A DNA stretch of 64,000 bases from Imbricaverruca yamaguchii (Eukaryota; Arthropoda; Thecostraca; Neoverrucidae), in the NCBI GenBank assembly GCA_034440575.1, contig JAOTOL010001454.1, positions 871,001 through 935,000 on the forward strand, given 5' to 3'. Below the pieces are notes generated by a model, which worked only from the letters and a program-made list of their open reading frames with translations, was not told where the DNA came from and did no database searches. The position numbers and the translations under genes were made by a program. Positions 1 through 55,028 of the stretch are shown one piece after another; positions within the stretch are counted from its first letter, which is position 1, and the number at the start of each line of letters is the position of its first letter.

Positions 1-1823
1 GGTGCTGACTGGGTGTGCTCGTGTTGCAGGCTGCCGCCGTCACCTCGGTGGTGGATGCTCTGGAGCAGCTGGTGTGTCGGTGCTGACTGGGTGTGCTCGT
101 GTTGCAGGCTGCCGCCGTCTCCTCGGTGGTGGATGCTCTGGAGCAGCTGGCGTGTCTGTGCTGACTGGGTGTGCTCGTGTTGCAGGCTGCCGCCGTCTCC
201 TCGGTGGAGGATGCTCTGGAGCAGCTGGTGTGTCGGTGCTGACTGGGTGTGCTCGTGTTGCAGGCTGCCGCCGTCTCCTCGGTGGTGGATGCTCTGGAGC
301 AGCTGGCGTGTCGGTGCTGACTGGGTGTGCTCGTGTTGCAGGCTGCCGCCGTCACCTCGGTGGAGGAGGCTCTGGAGCAGCTGGTGTGTCGGTGCTGACT
401 GGGTGTGCTCGTGTTGCAGACTGCCGCCGTCTCCTCGGTGGAGGAGGCTCTGGAGCAGCTGGTGTGTCGGTGCTGACTGGGTGTGCTCGTGTTGCAGGCT
501 GCCGCCGTCACCTCGGTGGTGGATGCTCTGGAGCAGCTGGTGTGTCGGTGCTGACTGGGTGTGCTCGTGTTGCAGGCTGCCGCCGTCTCCTCGGTGGAGG
601 AGGCTCTGGAGCAGCTGGTGTGTCGGTGCTGACTGGGTGTGCTCGTGTTGCAGGCTGCCGCCGTCTCCTCGGTGGAGGAGGCTCTGGAGCAGCTGGTGTG
701 TCGGTGCTGACTGGGTGTGCTCGTGTTGCAGGCTGCCGCCGTCTCCTCGGTGGAGGAGGCTCTGGAGCAGCTGGTGTGTCGGTGCTGACTGGGTGTGCTC
801 GTGTTGCAGGCTGCCGCCGTCTCCTCGGTGGAGGATGCTCTGGAGCAGCTGGCGTGTCTGTGCTGACTGGGTGTGCTCGTGTTGCAGGCTGCCGCCGTCT
901 CCTCGGTGGAGGAGGCTCTGGAGCAGCTGGTGTGTCTGTGCTGACTGGGTGTGCTCGTGTTGCAGGCTGCCGCCGTCTCCTCGGTGGAGGAGGCTCTGGA
1001 GCGGCTGGTGTGTCGGTGCTGACTGGGTGTGCTCGTGTTGCAGACTGCCGCCGTCTCCTCGGTGGAGGAGGCTCTGGAGCAGCTGGTGTGTCGGTGCTGA
1101 CTGGGTGTGCTCGTGTTGCAGGCTGCCGCCGTCACCTCGGTGGTGGATGCTCTGGAGCGGCTGGTGTGTCGGTGCTGACTGGGTGTGCTCGTGTTGCAGA
1201 CTGCCGCCGTCTCCTCGGTGGAGGAGGCTCTGGAGCAGCTGGTGTGTCGGTGCTGACTGGGTGTGCTCGTGTTGCAGGCTGCCGCCGTCTCCTCGGTGGA
1301 GGAGGCTCTGGAGCAGCTGGTGTGTCGGTGCTGACTGGGTGTGCTCGTGTTGCAGGCTGCCGCCGTCTCCTCGGTGGAGGAGGCTCTGGAGCAGCTGGTG
1401 TGTCGGTGCTGACTGGGTGTGCTCGTGTTGCAGGCTGCCGCCGTCTCCTCGGTGGAGGAGGCTCTGGAGCAGCTGGTGTGTCGGTGCTGACTGGGTGTGC
1501 TCGTGTTGCAGGCTGCCGCCGTCACCTCGGTGGAGGAGGCTCTGGAGCAGCTGGTGTGTCGGTGCTGACTGGGTGTGCTCGTGTTGCAGGCTGCCGCCGT
1601 CTCCTCGGTGGAGGAGGCTCTGGAGCAGCTGGTGTGTCGGTGCTGACTGGGTGTGCTCGTGTTGCAGGCTGCCGCCGTCTCCTCGGTGGAGGAGGCTCTG
1701 GAGCAGCTGGTGTGTCGGTGCTGACTGGGTGTGCTCGTGTTGCAGGCTGCCGCCGTCTCCTCGGTGGAGGAGGCTCTGGAGCAGCTGGTGTGTCGGTGCT
1801 GACTGGGTGTGCTCGTGTTGCAG
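1..1823 (+). repeat. 78-bp minisatellite containing the USP10 splice acceptor and exon start
   Basis: About 24 head-to-tail units of 78 bp. Each has 29 bp of intron ending GTGTTGCAG and then 49 bp equal to the start of the exon at 1,824. Variants differ mostly at GTGGTGGAT versus GTGGAGGAG, at one C/A in the exon part, and at GCAGACTG versus GCAGGCTG (units 6, 14 and 16). Units next to the exon are nearly identical, and distal units vary more. The two frames open across the whole array (about 650 codons) are artefacts of a 78-bp unit, a multiple of three. In the true exon frame every unit has a TGA. Confidence 0.95.
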
Positions 1824-2064
1824 GCTGCCGCCGTCTCCTCGGTGGAGGAGGCTCTGGAGCAGCTGGTGTGTCGGGACGCCGTGGTGGGACTCACGTGCCC
1901 CCAGACCGGACAGCCGGTGGACGCGTGGCAGCAGGAGGCGCTGGAGCTGACGCCGCCCATACTCATCCTCCACTTGAAGCGCTTCCTGTACGACCCGGCC
2001 ACTGACCGTGTGCAGAAGCTGCTGAAGCGCGTCTCGTTCCCCGTCGACCTGGACTTGAAGCGCG
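1824..2064 (+). CDS. USP10: USP10 penultimate coding exon
   Basis: 241 nt, entering in phase 0 and leaving in phase 1. It starts AAAVSSVEEALEQLVC and ends DLDLKR plus one base. Its first 49 nt are the exonic part of the last unit of the 78-bp array, so this exon uses only the most downstream of about 24 equivalent CAG acceptors. Any more upstream acceptor runs into TGA (reading VCRC-stop) in the next unit. Confidence 0.85.
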
Positions 2065-5000
2065 GTTAGTGCAGCGTGTCACCGGATGGCAGCGCGTGTG
2101 CTGGCTGGCCTGATGACTTCTTCACCAGTTGGCGGCAGGCGTGTTAGGTGTTAGGGGCTGATGATTTCCTCACCAGTAGGTGGTACGTGTGCTAGGTGGT
2201 TGAACCTAATGACTTCCTCACCAGTTGTGATAGCGTTAGCCATGATCTTTGCATGCTTTTAGTGCCAGGTTTCGAATTGTTTTTATTCGGTGTTTAAATG
2301 GTGTTGCAATGTGTTGCAACCCAAACGGTAGCATGGCCAGCATTATGCAACATCCCATATAGCTAGCATAAGGCAATGTCACCAAGAAAAATCACGCAGT
2401 GCAGGTTGAGGTATGTAGGTATGCACCACCAGCAAAAGGAAAGACAGACAAGATTGAATATGCATTTTCAAATCCTGAACTTGGAAAATTGTTGGGCACT
2501 GAAAAGATAGCAATCCAAGGGTATCGTTTTCCTTTGGCACAATATGAGTCGTCAAAGATACTATTTTTCTCATTTCACTCTTTTCTCGCAGACTGAGAAC
2601 TGTATTTATTCATTTTATTTTTGTATTTTGTTTTGAAAAAGGTGTTAGAAATACCTAGTGAATTCAGATCATAATCAGGAAGGTCAGATGTAGCTCCATT
2701 CTTGTTCCATAACTAATCAGTCGACTACTAGTGGGATGAGAACATGGATGTAAGAACCCAACAAACTTAACTTTCACATGCCTGACGAGGATAATGTTCT
2801 GGATGACACAAATGTAGGACATGTTCGTTTTCCAACCCGAACCATGCACATAGATCGTACGTTCGAGGCCACCTTGACGGGAAAGGGTTTACGAGAACCC
2901 GTGGCCCGTCCATAAGATTATTTCCAGTGCGCCGTTGGAAGGCGTACGACACTGAGTCTTTCCTTCAGGGCACCTTTTAGTGTATTTCGTGGGTGTGCGG
3001 AATATTTTAGCACGATCCATCTGGCTACGTCTGTTTTCACTTTTTGCTATTTAAGGGAATGTTTCACAAAGCGTGGGATGGCACGCGCACCGGAGGGGGC
3101 GGATAAGCCCCCTAAGATCTCTGAAACTATTGGAGAGGCACACAGTTGTGTGGGGAGATTACAGTTGAAGTCCAGTGTAAATTTGATGACCCTATGTGCT
3201 GCATGACCAACGCAGTTGATGCCCCCCTAACCCGTCCCGTTTCGGGGGTCTTCAACCCCCCTCGGGTTTTTCACGGATAGTGGACGAACGGCGCGCGACT
3301 GTGCGCCAAAATTTGGCATACCCTTTCCCACATCAATTTGACATGCTGATTAAACAATTTTTGGTCAGGTCATCTGGGGCCAACGAGTTAGTCAAGGTCA
3401 AGTGACGTCACCTCAAATTTAGCGGATACAGATATTTTAATGAAACATTCAGCGTTTGCTTATCTTTAGGGATGCAACAAAACGTACCAGCGAAATGTTT
3501 CATTTTTTCGTTTTTGACTACATATAAATGTTGCATATTTGCCAATTGCAGTTCAAATAGAATATCTGGCTAAAGTAAGCATTTTTATTAGGGCAAGTTG
3601 ACTTCCAACAACGTTTCTTGGTCTGCTGTACCCATTGGAAAAGGAAAGAAAAACCTGAAAACCTGAGACCTAAAGAAAACCTGAAAACTCGAAATTTTGA
3701 AATTTTCTTTTTCTTTTTGGGGGCCGAAAAAAACATGTTATGACCCTGGTCGATTTCGCTGTCATTTTCTCATTACAAATAAATTTGTTCTTTCATATAT
3801 CATCCAAAATGAACTCCCCAGAGCCAAAAACATAATGTAAGTCGTGAAAAGTCGTGAAAATCTAGCCCCCCTGGTGACGTCACGTTTTAGGGAAAATTGT
3901 TTTCTGGATGGATCCGGACCCTACTCGTCGAGCGCTTTCCGATGACACTTCTTTCGTTCTCGTGCGACGCTTAGTTGGATTTTAGACGAGGTTACTATCC
4001 CCCCCCCCCCCAGAGACGGGGTGCGGGGATGTGACCGGAGAGACGGCGCGGGTTAAACTCCGATGACCTTATGTCAAGTGAGGTGGAGATCTGCCGGCGC
4101 GCCGCACCGCCGCGTCTGCGCAACTCCGCGCCGATGACACCTTTCCGATCCTGAACGCTGGGCGGTCAGGGCCAGTTAGTCGACTTTGCACCACTGCAGC
4201 TCCTATATTGATAACTAACGGATTAAAATGAGATTGCATTTGATGCGCTTACCAATTTGCAACACAATCACTGTATTACACTATAATACCTCCTTCCGTT
4301 TATAGGATATCGCCGAAACACAGAAGGGGTTCGGGGATCCCGCCCCTTCTCCCCTCCGATGCGTATGTTAACCCATACAATGTGCATGGGCGCTGTATGA
4401 CCGAAGCAGTCGTTGCGCCCCTAGGCCCAAGTAACCAACCAACCAACCATGCAATGTGCAAACACAAACCACATGCATTTCTCCCAATGTCCGCCGCAGA
4501 GCATTGCTACAACAGTTACCACTTAGCTCAGAGCAAGTTTCAGTTCCGTCATGGAAATCATATTTTCCATAACAATGATCACCTTTTTTTGTGCGAAGGA
4601 AGTTCACTGGATGAGACGTCGGCGTAAGTTTCCTGAGGTGGGTGCACGTCTCGTGAACATTTCCCAAATGGCCCTCTTGGGTTTTAACTGCAGAGTTGCC
4701 TTATCTTCCTGACACAGTGTAAAATAATTCACCATGTGGCCTGGAAATGCACAGTTATGGAGTTGTGGTATTTCATCCTCGTCTTCGGTTTTTACCATTT
4801 TGCCACATGATGCATGCGCAGTCATGCACACAACTGCTAAATAATGTAAAATGCATGTGACTGAAGCGAAAGGCATTCCGCTTTTTAATCCTTAAGTGGC
4901 AATCCTTTATTTTCTTCCAATCTTTCACAATTCCCAAGCAACCTCTTCCTTCATCCACACAGTTAATGGTGAAGTAACTTTAGGACACTGTCCTGACATG

Positions 5001-5554
5001 TAGTACGTGCACGACTCTCTAGGAACAATGGCGGTGAACATTCATCAGGTGGTGCATCTGTTCTCAAGCTCATGCACCAATTCGGTCCTGATTTTTGGGA
5101 TCTGGCTGATTTTAGTATAGAAAGTTTTCCCAAAACATGGGCGTGGGTGGGTGCGATAGCGAGTGAGTGTGTATGTAAGTGAGTGAATGAGTGTCTACCA
5201 CTGCCCCACATGTGCCTGTTCTGTCAGCGAGTGAGTGTCCACCACTGCCCCACATGTGCCTGTTTCGTCAGCGAGTCACCAATGTGACACGTGCCCACAG
5301 AGCTACTGTCGGCGGCACGCAGCAAGCTGGGACCGGGCCCGAAGCGGTACCGACTGTTCGCCGTCGTCTACCACGCGGGCAACGAGTCGTCCAAGGGCCA
5401 CTACCTGACGGACGCGTTCCACCCGGCCTACCAGCAGTGGGTGCGCTACGACGACAGCACCGTGTCGGCCGTGTCCGAGGCGACAGTGCTGCGGCCCGAC
5501 CCGCCGCTCATGCCCTACATACTCTTCTACCGGCGCCTGGACGCGGCCAAGTGA
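1824..5554 (+). CDS. USP10: USP10-type ubiquitin carboxyl-terminal hydrolase, last two coding exons
   Basis: Deubiquitinating cysteine protease of the USP (C19) family, cytosolic in known members. Seen: exon 1,824-2,064 (acceptor CAG at 1,821-1,823, donor GTTAGT at 2,065) and exon 5,301-5,554 (acceptor CCCACAG, stop TGA 5,552-5,554). The join is phase 1 and gives KRELLSAA. The first exon holds EEALEQLV and the USP core motif PPILILHLKRF. The second holds the His box YRLFAVVYHAGN...GHYLTDAF with the catalytic His in GHY, then RYDDSTV carrying the acidic triad partner, and ends YILFYRRLDAAK. Order and wording match the C-terminus of animal USP10 rather than other USPs as I remember them. The Cys box and N-terminal part lie upstream of the window. 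The 5' edge of the first exon is amplified into a 78-bp array. The gene is tail-to-tail with RanBPM. Confidence 0.88.
2065..3227. other. USP10 last intron, first part, no gene seen
   Basis: Intron sequence. It has direct near-repeats of a motif like TGATGACTTCCTCACCAGT around 2,110-2,225 just after the donor. The segment near 3,088 (CACCGGAGGGGGCGG) recurs near 35,373. No open frame with recognisable protein is present. Confidence 0.5.
3230..4053 (+). mobile_element. Dispersed repeat family A, copy 1, possible non-autonomous DNA element
   Basis: 824 bp flanked by TA on both sides (3,228-3,229 and 4,054-4,055). The ends are imperfect inverted repeats: ACCCGTCCCGTTTC at the left and ACCCGCGCCGTCTC read from the right end (11 of 14). 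It matches segments at 43,840-44,940, 47,650-47,985 (inverted) and 50,455-51,250. Shared landmarks are CGAACGGCGCGCG, AATTTGGCATACC, CAGCGTTTGCTTATC, GAACTCCCCAGAGCCAAAAA, GGTGACGTCAC and a poly-C run. No protein is seen. TA flanks are clear only in this copy, so the Tc1-like assignment is tentative. Confidence 0.55.
4056..4714. repeat. Dispersed repeat family D fragment and unassigned intron
   Basis: The part from about 4,160 to 4,350 (CTTTGCACC..., GATGCGCTTA, ATATCGCCGAAA, GGATCCCGCCCCTTCTCC) recurs with changes at about 27,365-27,620. The rest is unassigned intron. Confidence 0.4.
4715..4990 (-). mobile_element. hAT-type MITE, copy 1, perfect 8-bp target duplication
   Basis: 276 bp with terminal inverted repeats beginning CAGTGT, flanked on both sides by the 8-bp direct repeat TCCTGACA (4,707-4,714 and 4,991-4,998). 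Short CAGTG termini with 8-bp duplications are the signature of hAT transposons. There is no transposase. A second copy lies at 44,505-44,768 and fragments lie inside the 46-bp array near 30,755-30,945. Confidence 0.85.
5165..5300 (+). repeat. Imperfect tandem duplication leading into the USP10 terminal exon acceptor
   Basis: Two copies of a roughly 45-bp unit with CACTGCCCCACATGTGCC and CTGT(C)AGCGAGT. A third, diverged copy then covers the acceptor and first exon bases (CACCAATGTGACACGTGCCC, then ACTGTCGGCG in the exon). This is a weaker version of the pattern at 1-1,823. Confidence 0.55.
5301..5554 (+). CDS. USP10: USP10 terminal coding exon (catalytic His box)
   Basis: 254 nt. The first two bases complete a Glu codon with the upstream exon, then LLSAARSKLGPG follows. 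It carries GHYLTDAF (catalytic His) and RYDDSTV, then TGA at 5,552. The coding part is GC-rich, unlike the AT-rich intron before it. Confidence 0.9.
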
Positions 5555-5865
5555 GCCGCCCGCTCCGACGTCGCAGTGGTGGTCTTTATCGGTGCTGTGA
5601 GCTGGTGGTGGCGGTGGCGGCGGCCGGACGTGGACCGCCCCACGTGCTGTGACGTGTCGTGTGAGACGGGCCGGCCGACAGGCAGGCAGCTGTGAGCCCC
5701 GACCGAGTGGGTCGTGCCGAACTGACCGCTGGCCGGCCAGCGCCCACTAGTGCCAATGGTGCGCGCGTGCGCCGTATGTGGCGCGCGTGACCTGTCGCGG
5801 TGCGGTGCCCTGATTTTACGCGTGCGGTGGTGTTGGGTGAAAGGTCGCGTCCCTTCCCGTCCGGG

Positions 5866-6057
5866 CGGACGGACTGACCGCCGGCGTGTGGTCCGCCGCG
5901 GACGGACTGACCGCCGATGTGTGGTCCGCTGCGGACGGACTGGCCGCCGGTGTGTGGTCCGCCGCGGACAGACTGACCGCCAGCGTGTGGTCCGCTCCGG
6001 ACAGACTGACCGCCAGCGTGTGGTCCGCCGCGGACGGACTGACCGCCAGCGTGCCGT
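5866..6057 (+). repeat. 33-bp minisatellite in the USP10 3' UTR
   Basis: About six units of 33 bp built on GGACTGACCGCC and GTGTGGTCCGCCGCGGA, with point differences. The unit length is a multiple of three, which makes spurious open frames on both strands. Confidence 0.85.
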
Positions 6058-6466
6058 CTGTGTTCGCTGACCAGCAGTCCGCATCACAGTCGTGCTGATG
6101 GGATTCGGTGTTTTAGGTGGTGCCTTGGCTCGGTTGTGCTTTGATCGTTTGTTGAAAGAGACTGGGCTGCCGTGTTTGTTGACCGGTGAGTGTGGCGTGG
6201 TTTGCGTGTGTAATGAGGCGCGCGACGTGTGGTGTGCCGGACCATGCTCTCCTGGTCACCCTATTGTGACTGTGGTCGGCTGTGGCGGCCGAGTGGTGCC
6301 CACCTGTGCGTCGCAAGGAGCCGTCGGATCTGTGGCCAGCTGAGCCCCGCCCTCTGTACTGTGGCGCCAGTCCGCAGCGTCTGGCTGGTGTATTACGGTG
6401 GCTGCTGTATGGCTTTGTGTGGTCCGCGCGGAGTGGCACATTCAGACGTAGGTTGTGTTGTTTTCA

Positions 6467-6472
6467 AATAAA
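6467..6472 (+). terminator. Poly(A) signal AATAAA, USP10
   Basis: AATAAA lies about 910 bp after the USP10 stop and is followed by a GT-containing stretch. It is the first canonical signal downstream of the stop that I see. Confidence 0.6.
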
Positions 6473-6490
6473 CCTTGCAGCCAGGAAAGG

Positions 6491-9400
6491 CGTGTTATCG
6501 AGTTGATAGCACGGGACCATCGGCGTGCACTTGGCATCAACATCGTTGTGTTAGACACCGGTTGTGAAATCGCAATACACGACATGCGATATGCTACATT
6601 TCATATGAAGTTTGTGACAAAGCTGCATTTCCGGCCGACAGGTTTATGGGTGGAAATGGGCGACAGCATCAGTGGGTTTTGGTTCCGTTATATTGATGTG
6701 GCCTGAACATGACTTAATGCATGGCCCTTACATCCGATGTCTTCCGGTGCCAAGTGGCATCGCTGGCCCTCATTCTGTGCATTTTACCACGGACGGCGTA
6801 TAGTAGGTACGAAGCACTAAGCGCCTGCATGAAAGAAGCAGCCATGATCCTATGATGGCACCGCATTGCCTTTCTCATCTTGCACATGTTGGGAGCCCAG
6901 TAAAATTCGGGCTAATAAATGTTGATACTTGTGATGTGAATGCGGAAGTCCTGCATGCGTTCACATCTAGTACAAGTTGGTCATGAAAATTACGGCGATT
7001 ACCCCAGGTAATCTCGGCTTCACTGGCATGTCCGACGTTTGATTTTTGCCGACGCAGAGGAGCCGTATGTAGTTCACGCCTGCACCCGTCGGCTGTTCAC
7101 CGTGATTCACTGATATCCAACAATTGAACCTTACAGATAACAGACTAAGAAGCGTCTTTGAATCGAGGTTGTGCGGTCACCGCAAGGAAGCAACATTGAG
7201 TCCTTTAGCCATCGCACTGCAGCTGAGGTTCTTTACTAATTTTCGCACGAATTTGCTGCGGATTTTGGAAAAAATTAGGTGCTGAAAAAGACAAATTATC
7301 AAAAATAAGAAATGCAGTTAGTTATTTGGGCTTTACAACACTTCGACCAGAATTCATCATTACCACCCGCTAAATAAAACAAACTGGCACTTCATGGCAC
7401 ATGACATCGGAAGCGACATGAACCTGCAAAATTGTCCCCGTCTAAGATTATGTCGCAATAGTCAGCTTTTCTTCTCGCGGATCGGCTGCGAAACGTGTAC
7501 CCTCTGAGATACTTCGGATCAAGATCTTCGAATCACATCTGTCACCTGGCGCCGTATTGATTTGGAACGCCAGGGGTTCGGCTCAACCTGCAAACAAGCA
7601 AGATACCGGTACCTAGAGATATCCGGTCCGCTAGATACGTTCCGCCACTGTGGAACACTATTATTGATAACCAGGGGCGGTCCGTGGCACCCAAGTGAGG
7701 TGAGGAAGAAAAGCAATTTCGACTAGTATTTTTCATAAGTACCAATTCATATTTCATGTTAAGATGAGTACGAGCAACTTAATTTGGCGCTGCAAGGTGC
7801 AAACCTATCACCATCGTTCCGAAATTAGTGGATTTCAAACCTCTCACACGTGTTCAAATGCTTCCGAAATTGTCGGGTTTTCATATATAAAATTATTGAG
7901 GTTTTGATATATTTCCATTTCATAACCCGAAATGGATGGCACACACACACACATATTATATACATGATATAATGTATATATACATATATTATTATTATTA
8001 TTATCATTTTTATTATTGTTATTCTTACTATTGATTATTTGGGTGCAAAATACATTAAGTTAATGGGAAGCCCCACGCCGATGGAGTGCATGTTCCATGG
8101 TACCACACGTTCAAAGTTTAAATTATTAGTGGACAGAGCCAACATTGAGGGGGTACTTGCACCTAAAAAATATACAGAAAGAACAAGCATGATCTAGACG
8201 TATAGGAATGAAAAATGGAAAACAATCCTGAAAACCAGCTGCAGGTTCCGTATCTGCACATGGATAAGGGTGTGCTATTCCAACCAGTATAAGTACCTCC
8301 GCCGGTAGCCTAAATATAATGTTGGTATCTTTTCCTGGCCGGATGGGTACCACCTTCCCATGGGGGCACATACCCCCAGTACCCTCACCCTTGTTTACGC
8401 CCCTGCACAGAGTGGGGAGGTATTATGTTGCAACAGTTATCTCTTACTTGCTCCTACCCCTCCTACTCGCCGGTGCTCTTCAGTTGGCATGTCGCATCAT
8501 ACTGCTCCTACCCGTAGCACCACGCGATTCCTGCGGCGCTTGACATGAATGCAGTCAGCGTGGGTCCAAGCGTAAAATCCCAGTGTTATGGAAAATACAG
8601 CTCATATTCATGAACAAGATTCCTCAAGCTTTCAAATGAACCCAATTTTGTCCCATTTCAATGGTATTTAAGATTGGAAATATCGTGTGGAAAAGTTTCG
8701 CTGGAGCGCCTACGGAACTGAGCAATTGTCCAGCCAATATGACGTCACTGATTGCCAAACAATATTGGAGAGCCCGGCCTACCCTGCGCTTGCTAGGAAA
8801 CGAAAACTTACTATTCGGCGATATGTGCGAGAGGCTAGGCTTTGCAGGCAGGTGATAGAGCTGTTTGGAAGCTAAGATATAAATGGTATAAAAGTAAATG
8901 AACTTCACTTTTCACCATAATTATGAGTCACCAATGCATATTTTTTTCCAGTTTTTCAAGTTTACTATTCTCCAGTGAATGAAAGCATCATTTTATTAAA
9001 ACAACATAGGAAAATACTTTCCAGCTCTACCCAGGTGATACACTGCCTTCGTGCCTTACATGGGCGGACCGCCTCTGTCGGCAACTATTTTCCATTGTGC
9101 ATGTTCCAATTTATAAAAATATTATCACATTTATGCACCATTGTTTTCTTCCAATGTAAATCCTCGCTTGACCTAATGACATCAACCAATGCAGCTTTTT
9201 GTATTTTTATATATTGACTTGCATGTAGCTTTTGACTGTCTTCTACAGTTTGTCCATTATAAACATTAAAATGCATGCCTAAACAGCGTGCTGAGATGAG
9301 GCAGCCACCTGACACTGACCAGCCTTGACCTAAGTCCCGTGACTTAGTGAATGGATGTTCTTTCTCGACAGTGTGATTACCAACTGCCAGAAGGTATACC

Positions 9401-10781
9401 AAAATGTGAGCGATATTTCGAAAGGTTGTTTTCAAAATTTTAAGATAATTACGAGCAAGACCAAATTACGAGTGAGCCTACTCCAGGAATGCATGAGAAA
9501 ACGAAACATACGTACATACGAAAAGTCCACATGTGCTACCAGACCCTCGCGATTGCAAACCTCAGCAACCATATATTTTTTGTGACATTTCGACCTCAGC
9601 TTTCCTGCCTTGGAACAAAACTAAACATCCTAATTTTCGCTATCCAACACAGTATTTGTGATCTCGCCGCCGTCTTTCTGCATAACACCATCGACGCTGC
9701 GTCTAGTGAAGATAAAATATTTCGATATGGCATGACCGCTTCTGCAAAGCGTGTGGCTACGGTTCAACCAGGGGCGGTACAGCCAGCAAAATACATAATG
9801 GACCTTCCGACATTCTACACAATAAAACGAAGCGGCGCAATAACGCGCGATAGCTTATGAGCACTGCTGGCCCGGTGGGTTGCAGCGCTGTTGGCCCGTT
9901 AAGTTTCATCGCAGCTGCCCATTAGGTTGGTTGCAGCGCTGCTGGCCCGCTATATCGGAGCGATGCGCACTATGCTGGTCCACTAGATCCCATACTTCTG
10001 CGAACTATGTGAAAAACGTCCGCATCTGCGGCTTACTTAACCCAACCAACCTAGCCACTCACTCCCGTGGAAAAATGTATTCACGATTGACGGCTACAAT
10101 TCACGACTTTCAAATACCTTTCCCAGACGGTGAGAGACGAGCGCGACAGCCCTCTTCAAAACGAAGCAGGGTGGCGGTGCAAACCAGGGCAATACACACG
10201 CACTCGCAGCTGGCCGCTCCGGACCGGCCCGGACACACACATACCGCACTGATCCGGCCACAAATATTTCCAGTCCGCAGGCGGCCTCGGGCTATCCTCT
10301 GACACATCGGCGGTATTCCTATCAGTCCGTCACCGGATTATGCTGCGGCCGACCGAGGTGGCAGCGCGCGGCCACCCTGCCGCCCACTACACGACGCTGG
10401 CTGGCTGAGACGGCCCGGCGTACGCCGAGACCTGCCAGTCCAGTCAGCCGGCGGACGTCGCTCCGAGCTGCCTACGGCGGACCACACGACGTCCACCCGG
10501 CTCTCGTCCGACACAAACGTCATATATAAACGGTACACGATGCAAGGCAGGCGGCCGCCGTCTCCCTATTGTCGTGTGAGCGCGCGTGCGACGGCGTGCC
10601 TCTGAGGTGGGTGAGACGGCCGGGCCGAGGCCGCTGCGGCACCAGCACTGCGGCCGTGCGCAGGTCGTCCGCACACGCCGTACAAACACTACAGCTAGAG
10701 CCTAGTTAATACAATCACAATGGGGCGCTGGCGACGGCGGTGGCGGCGGCGGAGGCGGCGGCGGCGGCGCCGACAAGGCCA
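6491..10781. other. Region between the USP10 and RanBPM 3' ends, no gene recognised
   Basis: Tail-to-tail interval. It contains a short copy of dispersed motif B near 7,320 (TTAGTTATTTGGGCTTTA), a TA/TTA-rich patch at about 7,940-8,020, and a degenerate repeat of CAGCGCTGCTGGCCCG-like units at about 9,862-9,990. The GC-rich part from about 10,110 to 10,781 is probably the RanBPM 3' UTR, but I found no clear minus-strand AATAAA close by. Open frames here are short with no recognisable protein. Confidence 0.45.
10731..10772 (-). repeat. Trinucleotide CGG/GCC run just after the RanBPM stop
   Basis: Imperfect (GGC)n on the plus strand, so (GCC)n in the RanBPM 3' UTR, starting about 10 bp after the stop codon. 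Confidence 0.8.

Positions 10782-55028
<44,247 letters not shown>

Larger units (their letters stand above)
5555..6490 (+). other. USP10: USP10 3' UTR
   Basis: GC-rich stretch from the stop codon to just after the poly(A) signal. It contains a 33-bp tandem array at 5,866-6,057. The cleavage site is not visible directly and is placed shortly after 6,472. Confidence 0.6.

Noticed and set aside
2..2005. 667-codon and 645-codon open frames
   Set aside because: They only reflect a stop-free 78-bp repeat (26 codons per unit). The true exon frame is a third one, with TGA in every unit.
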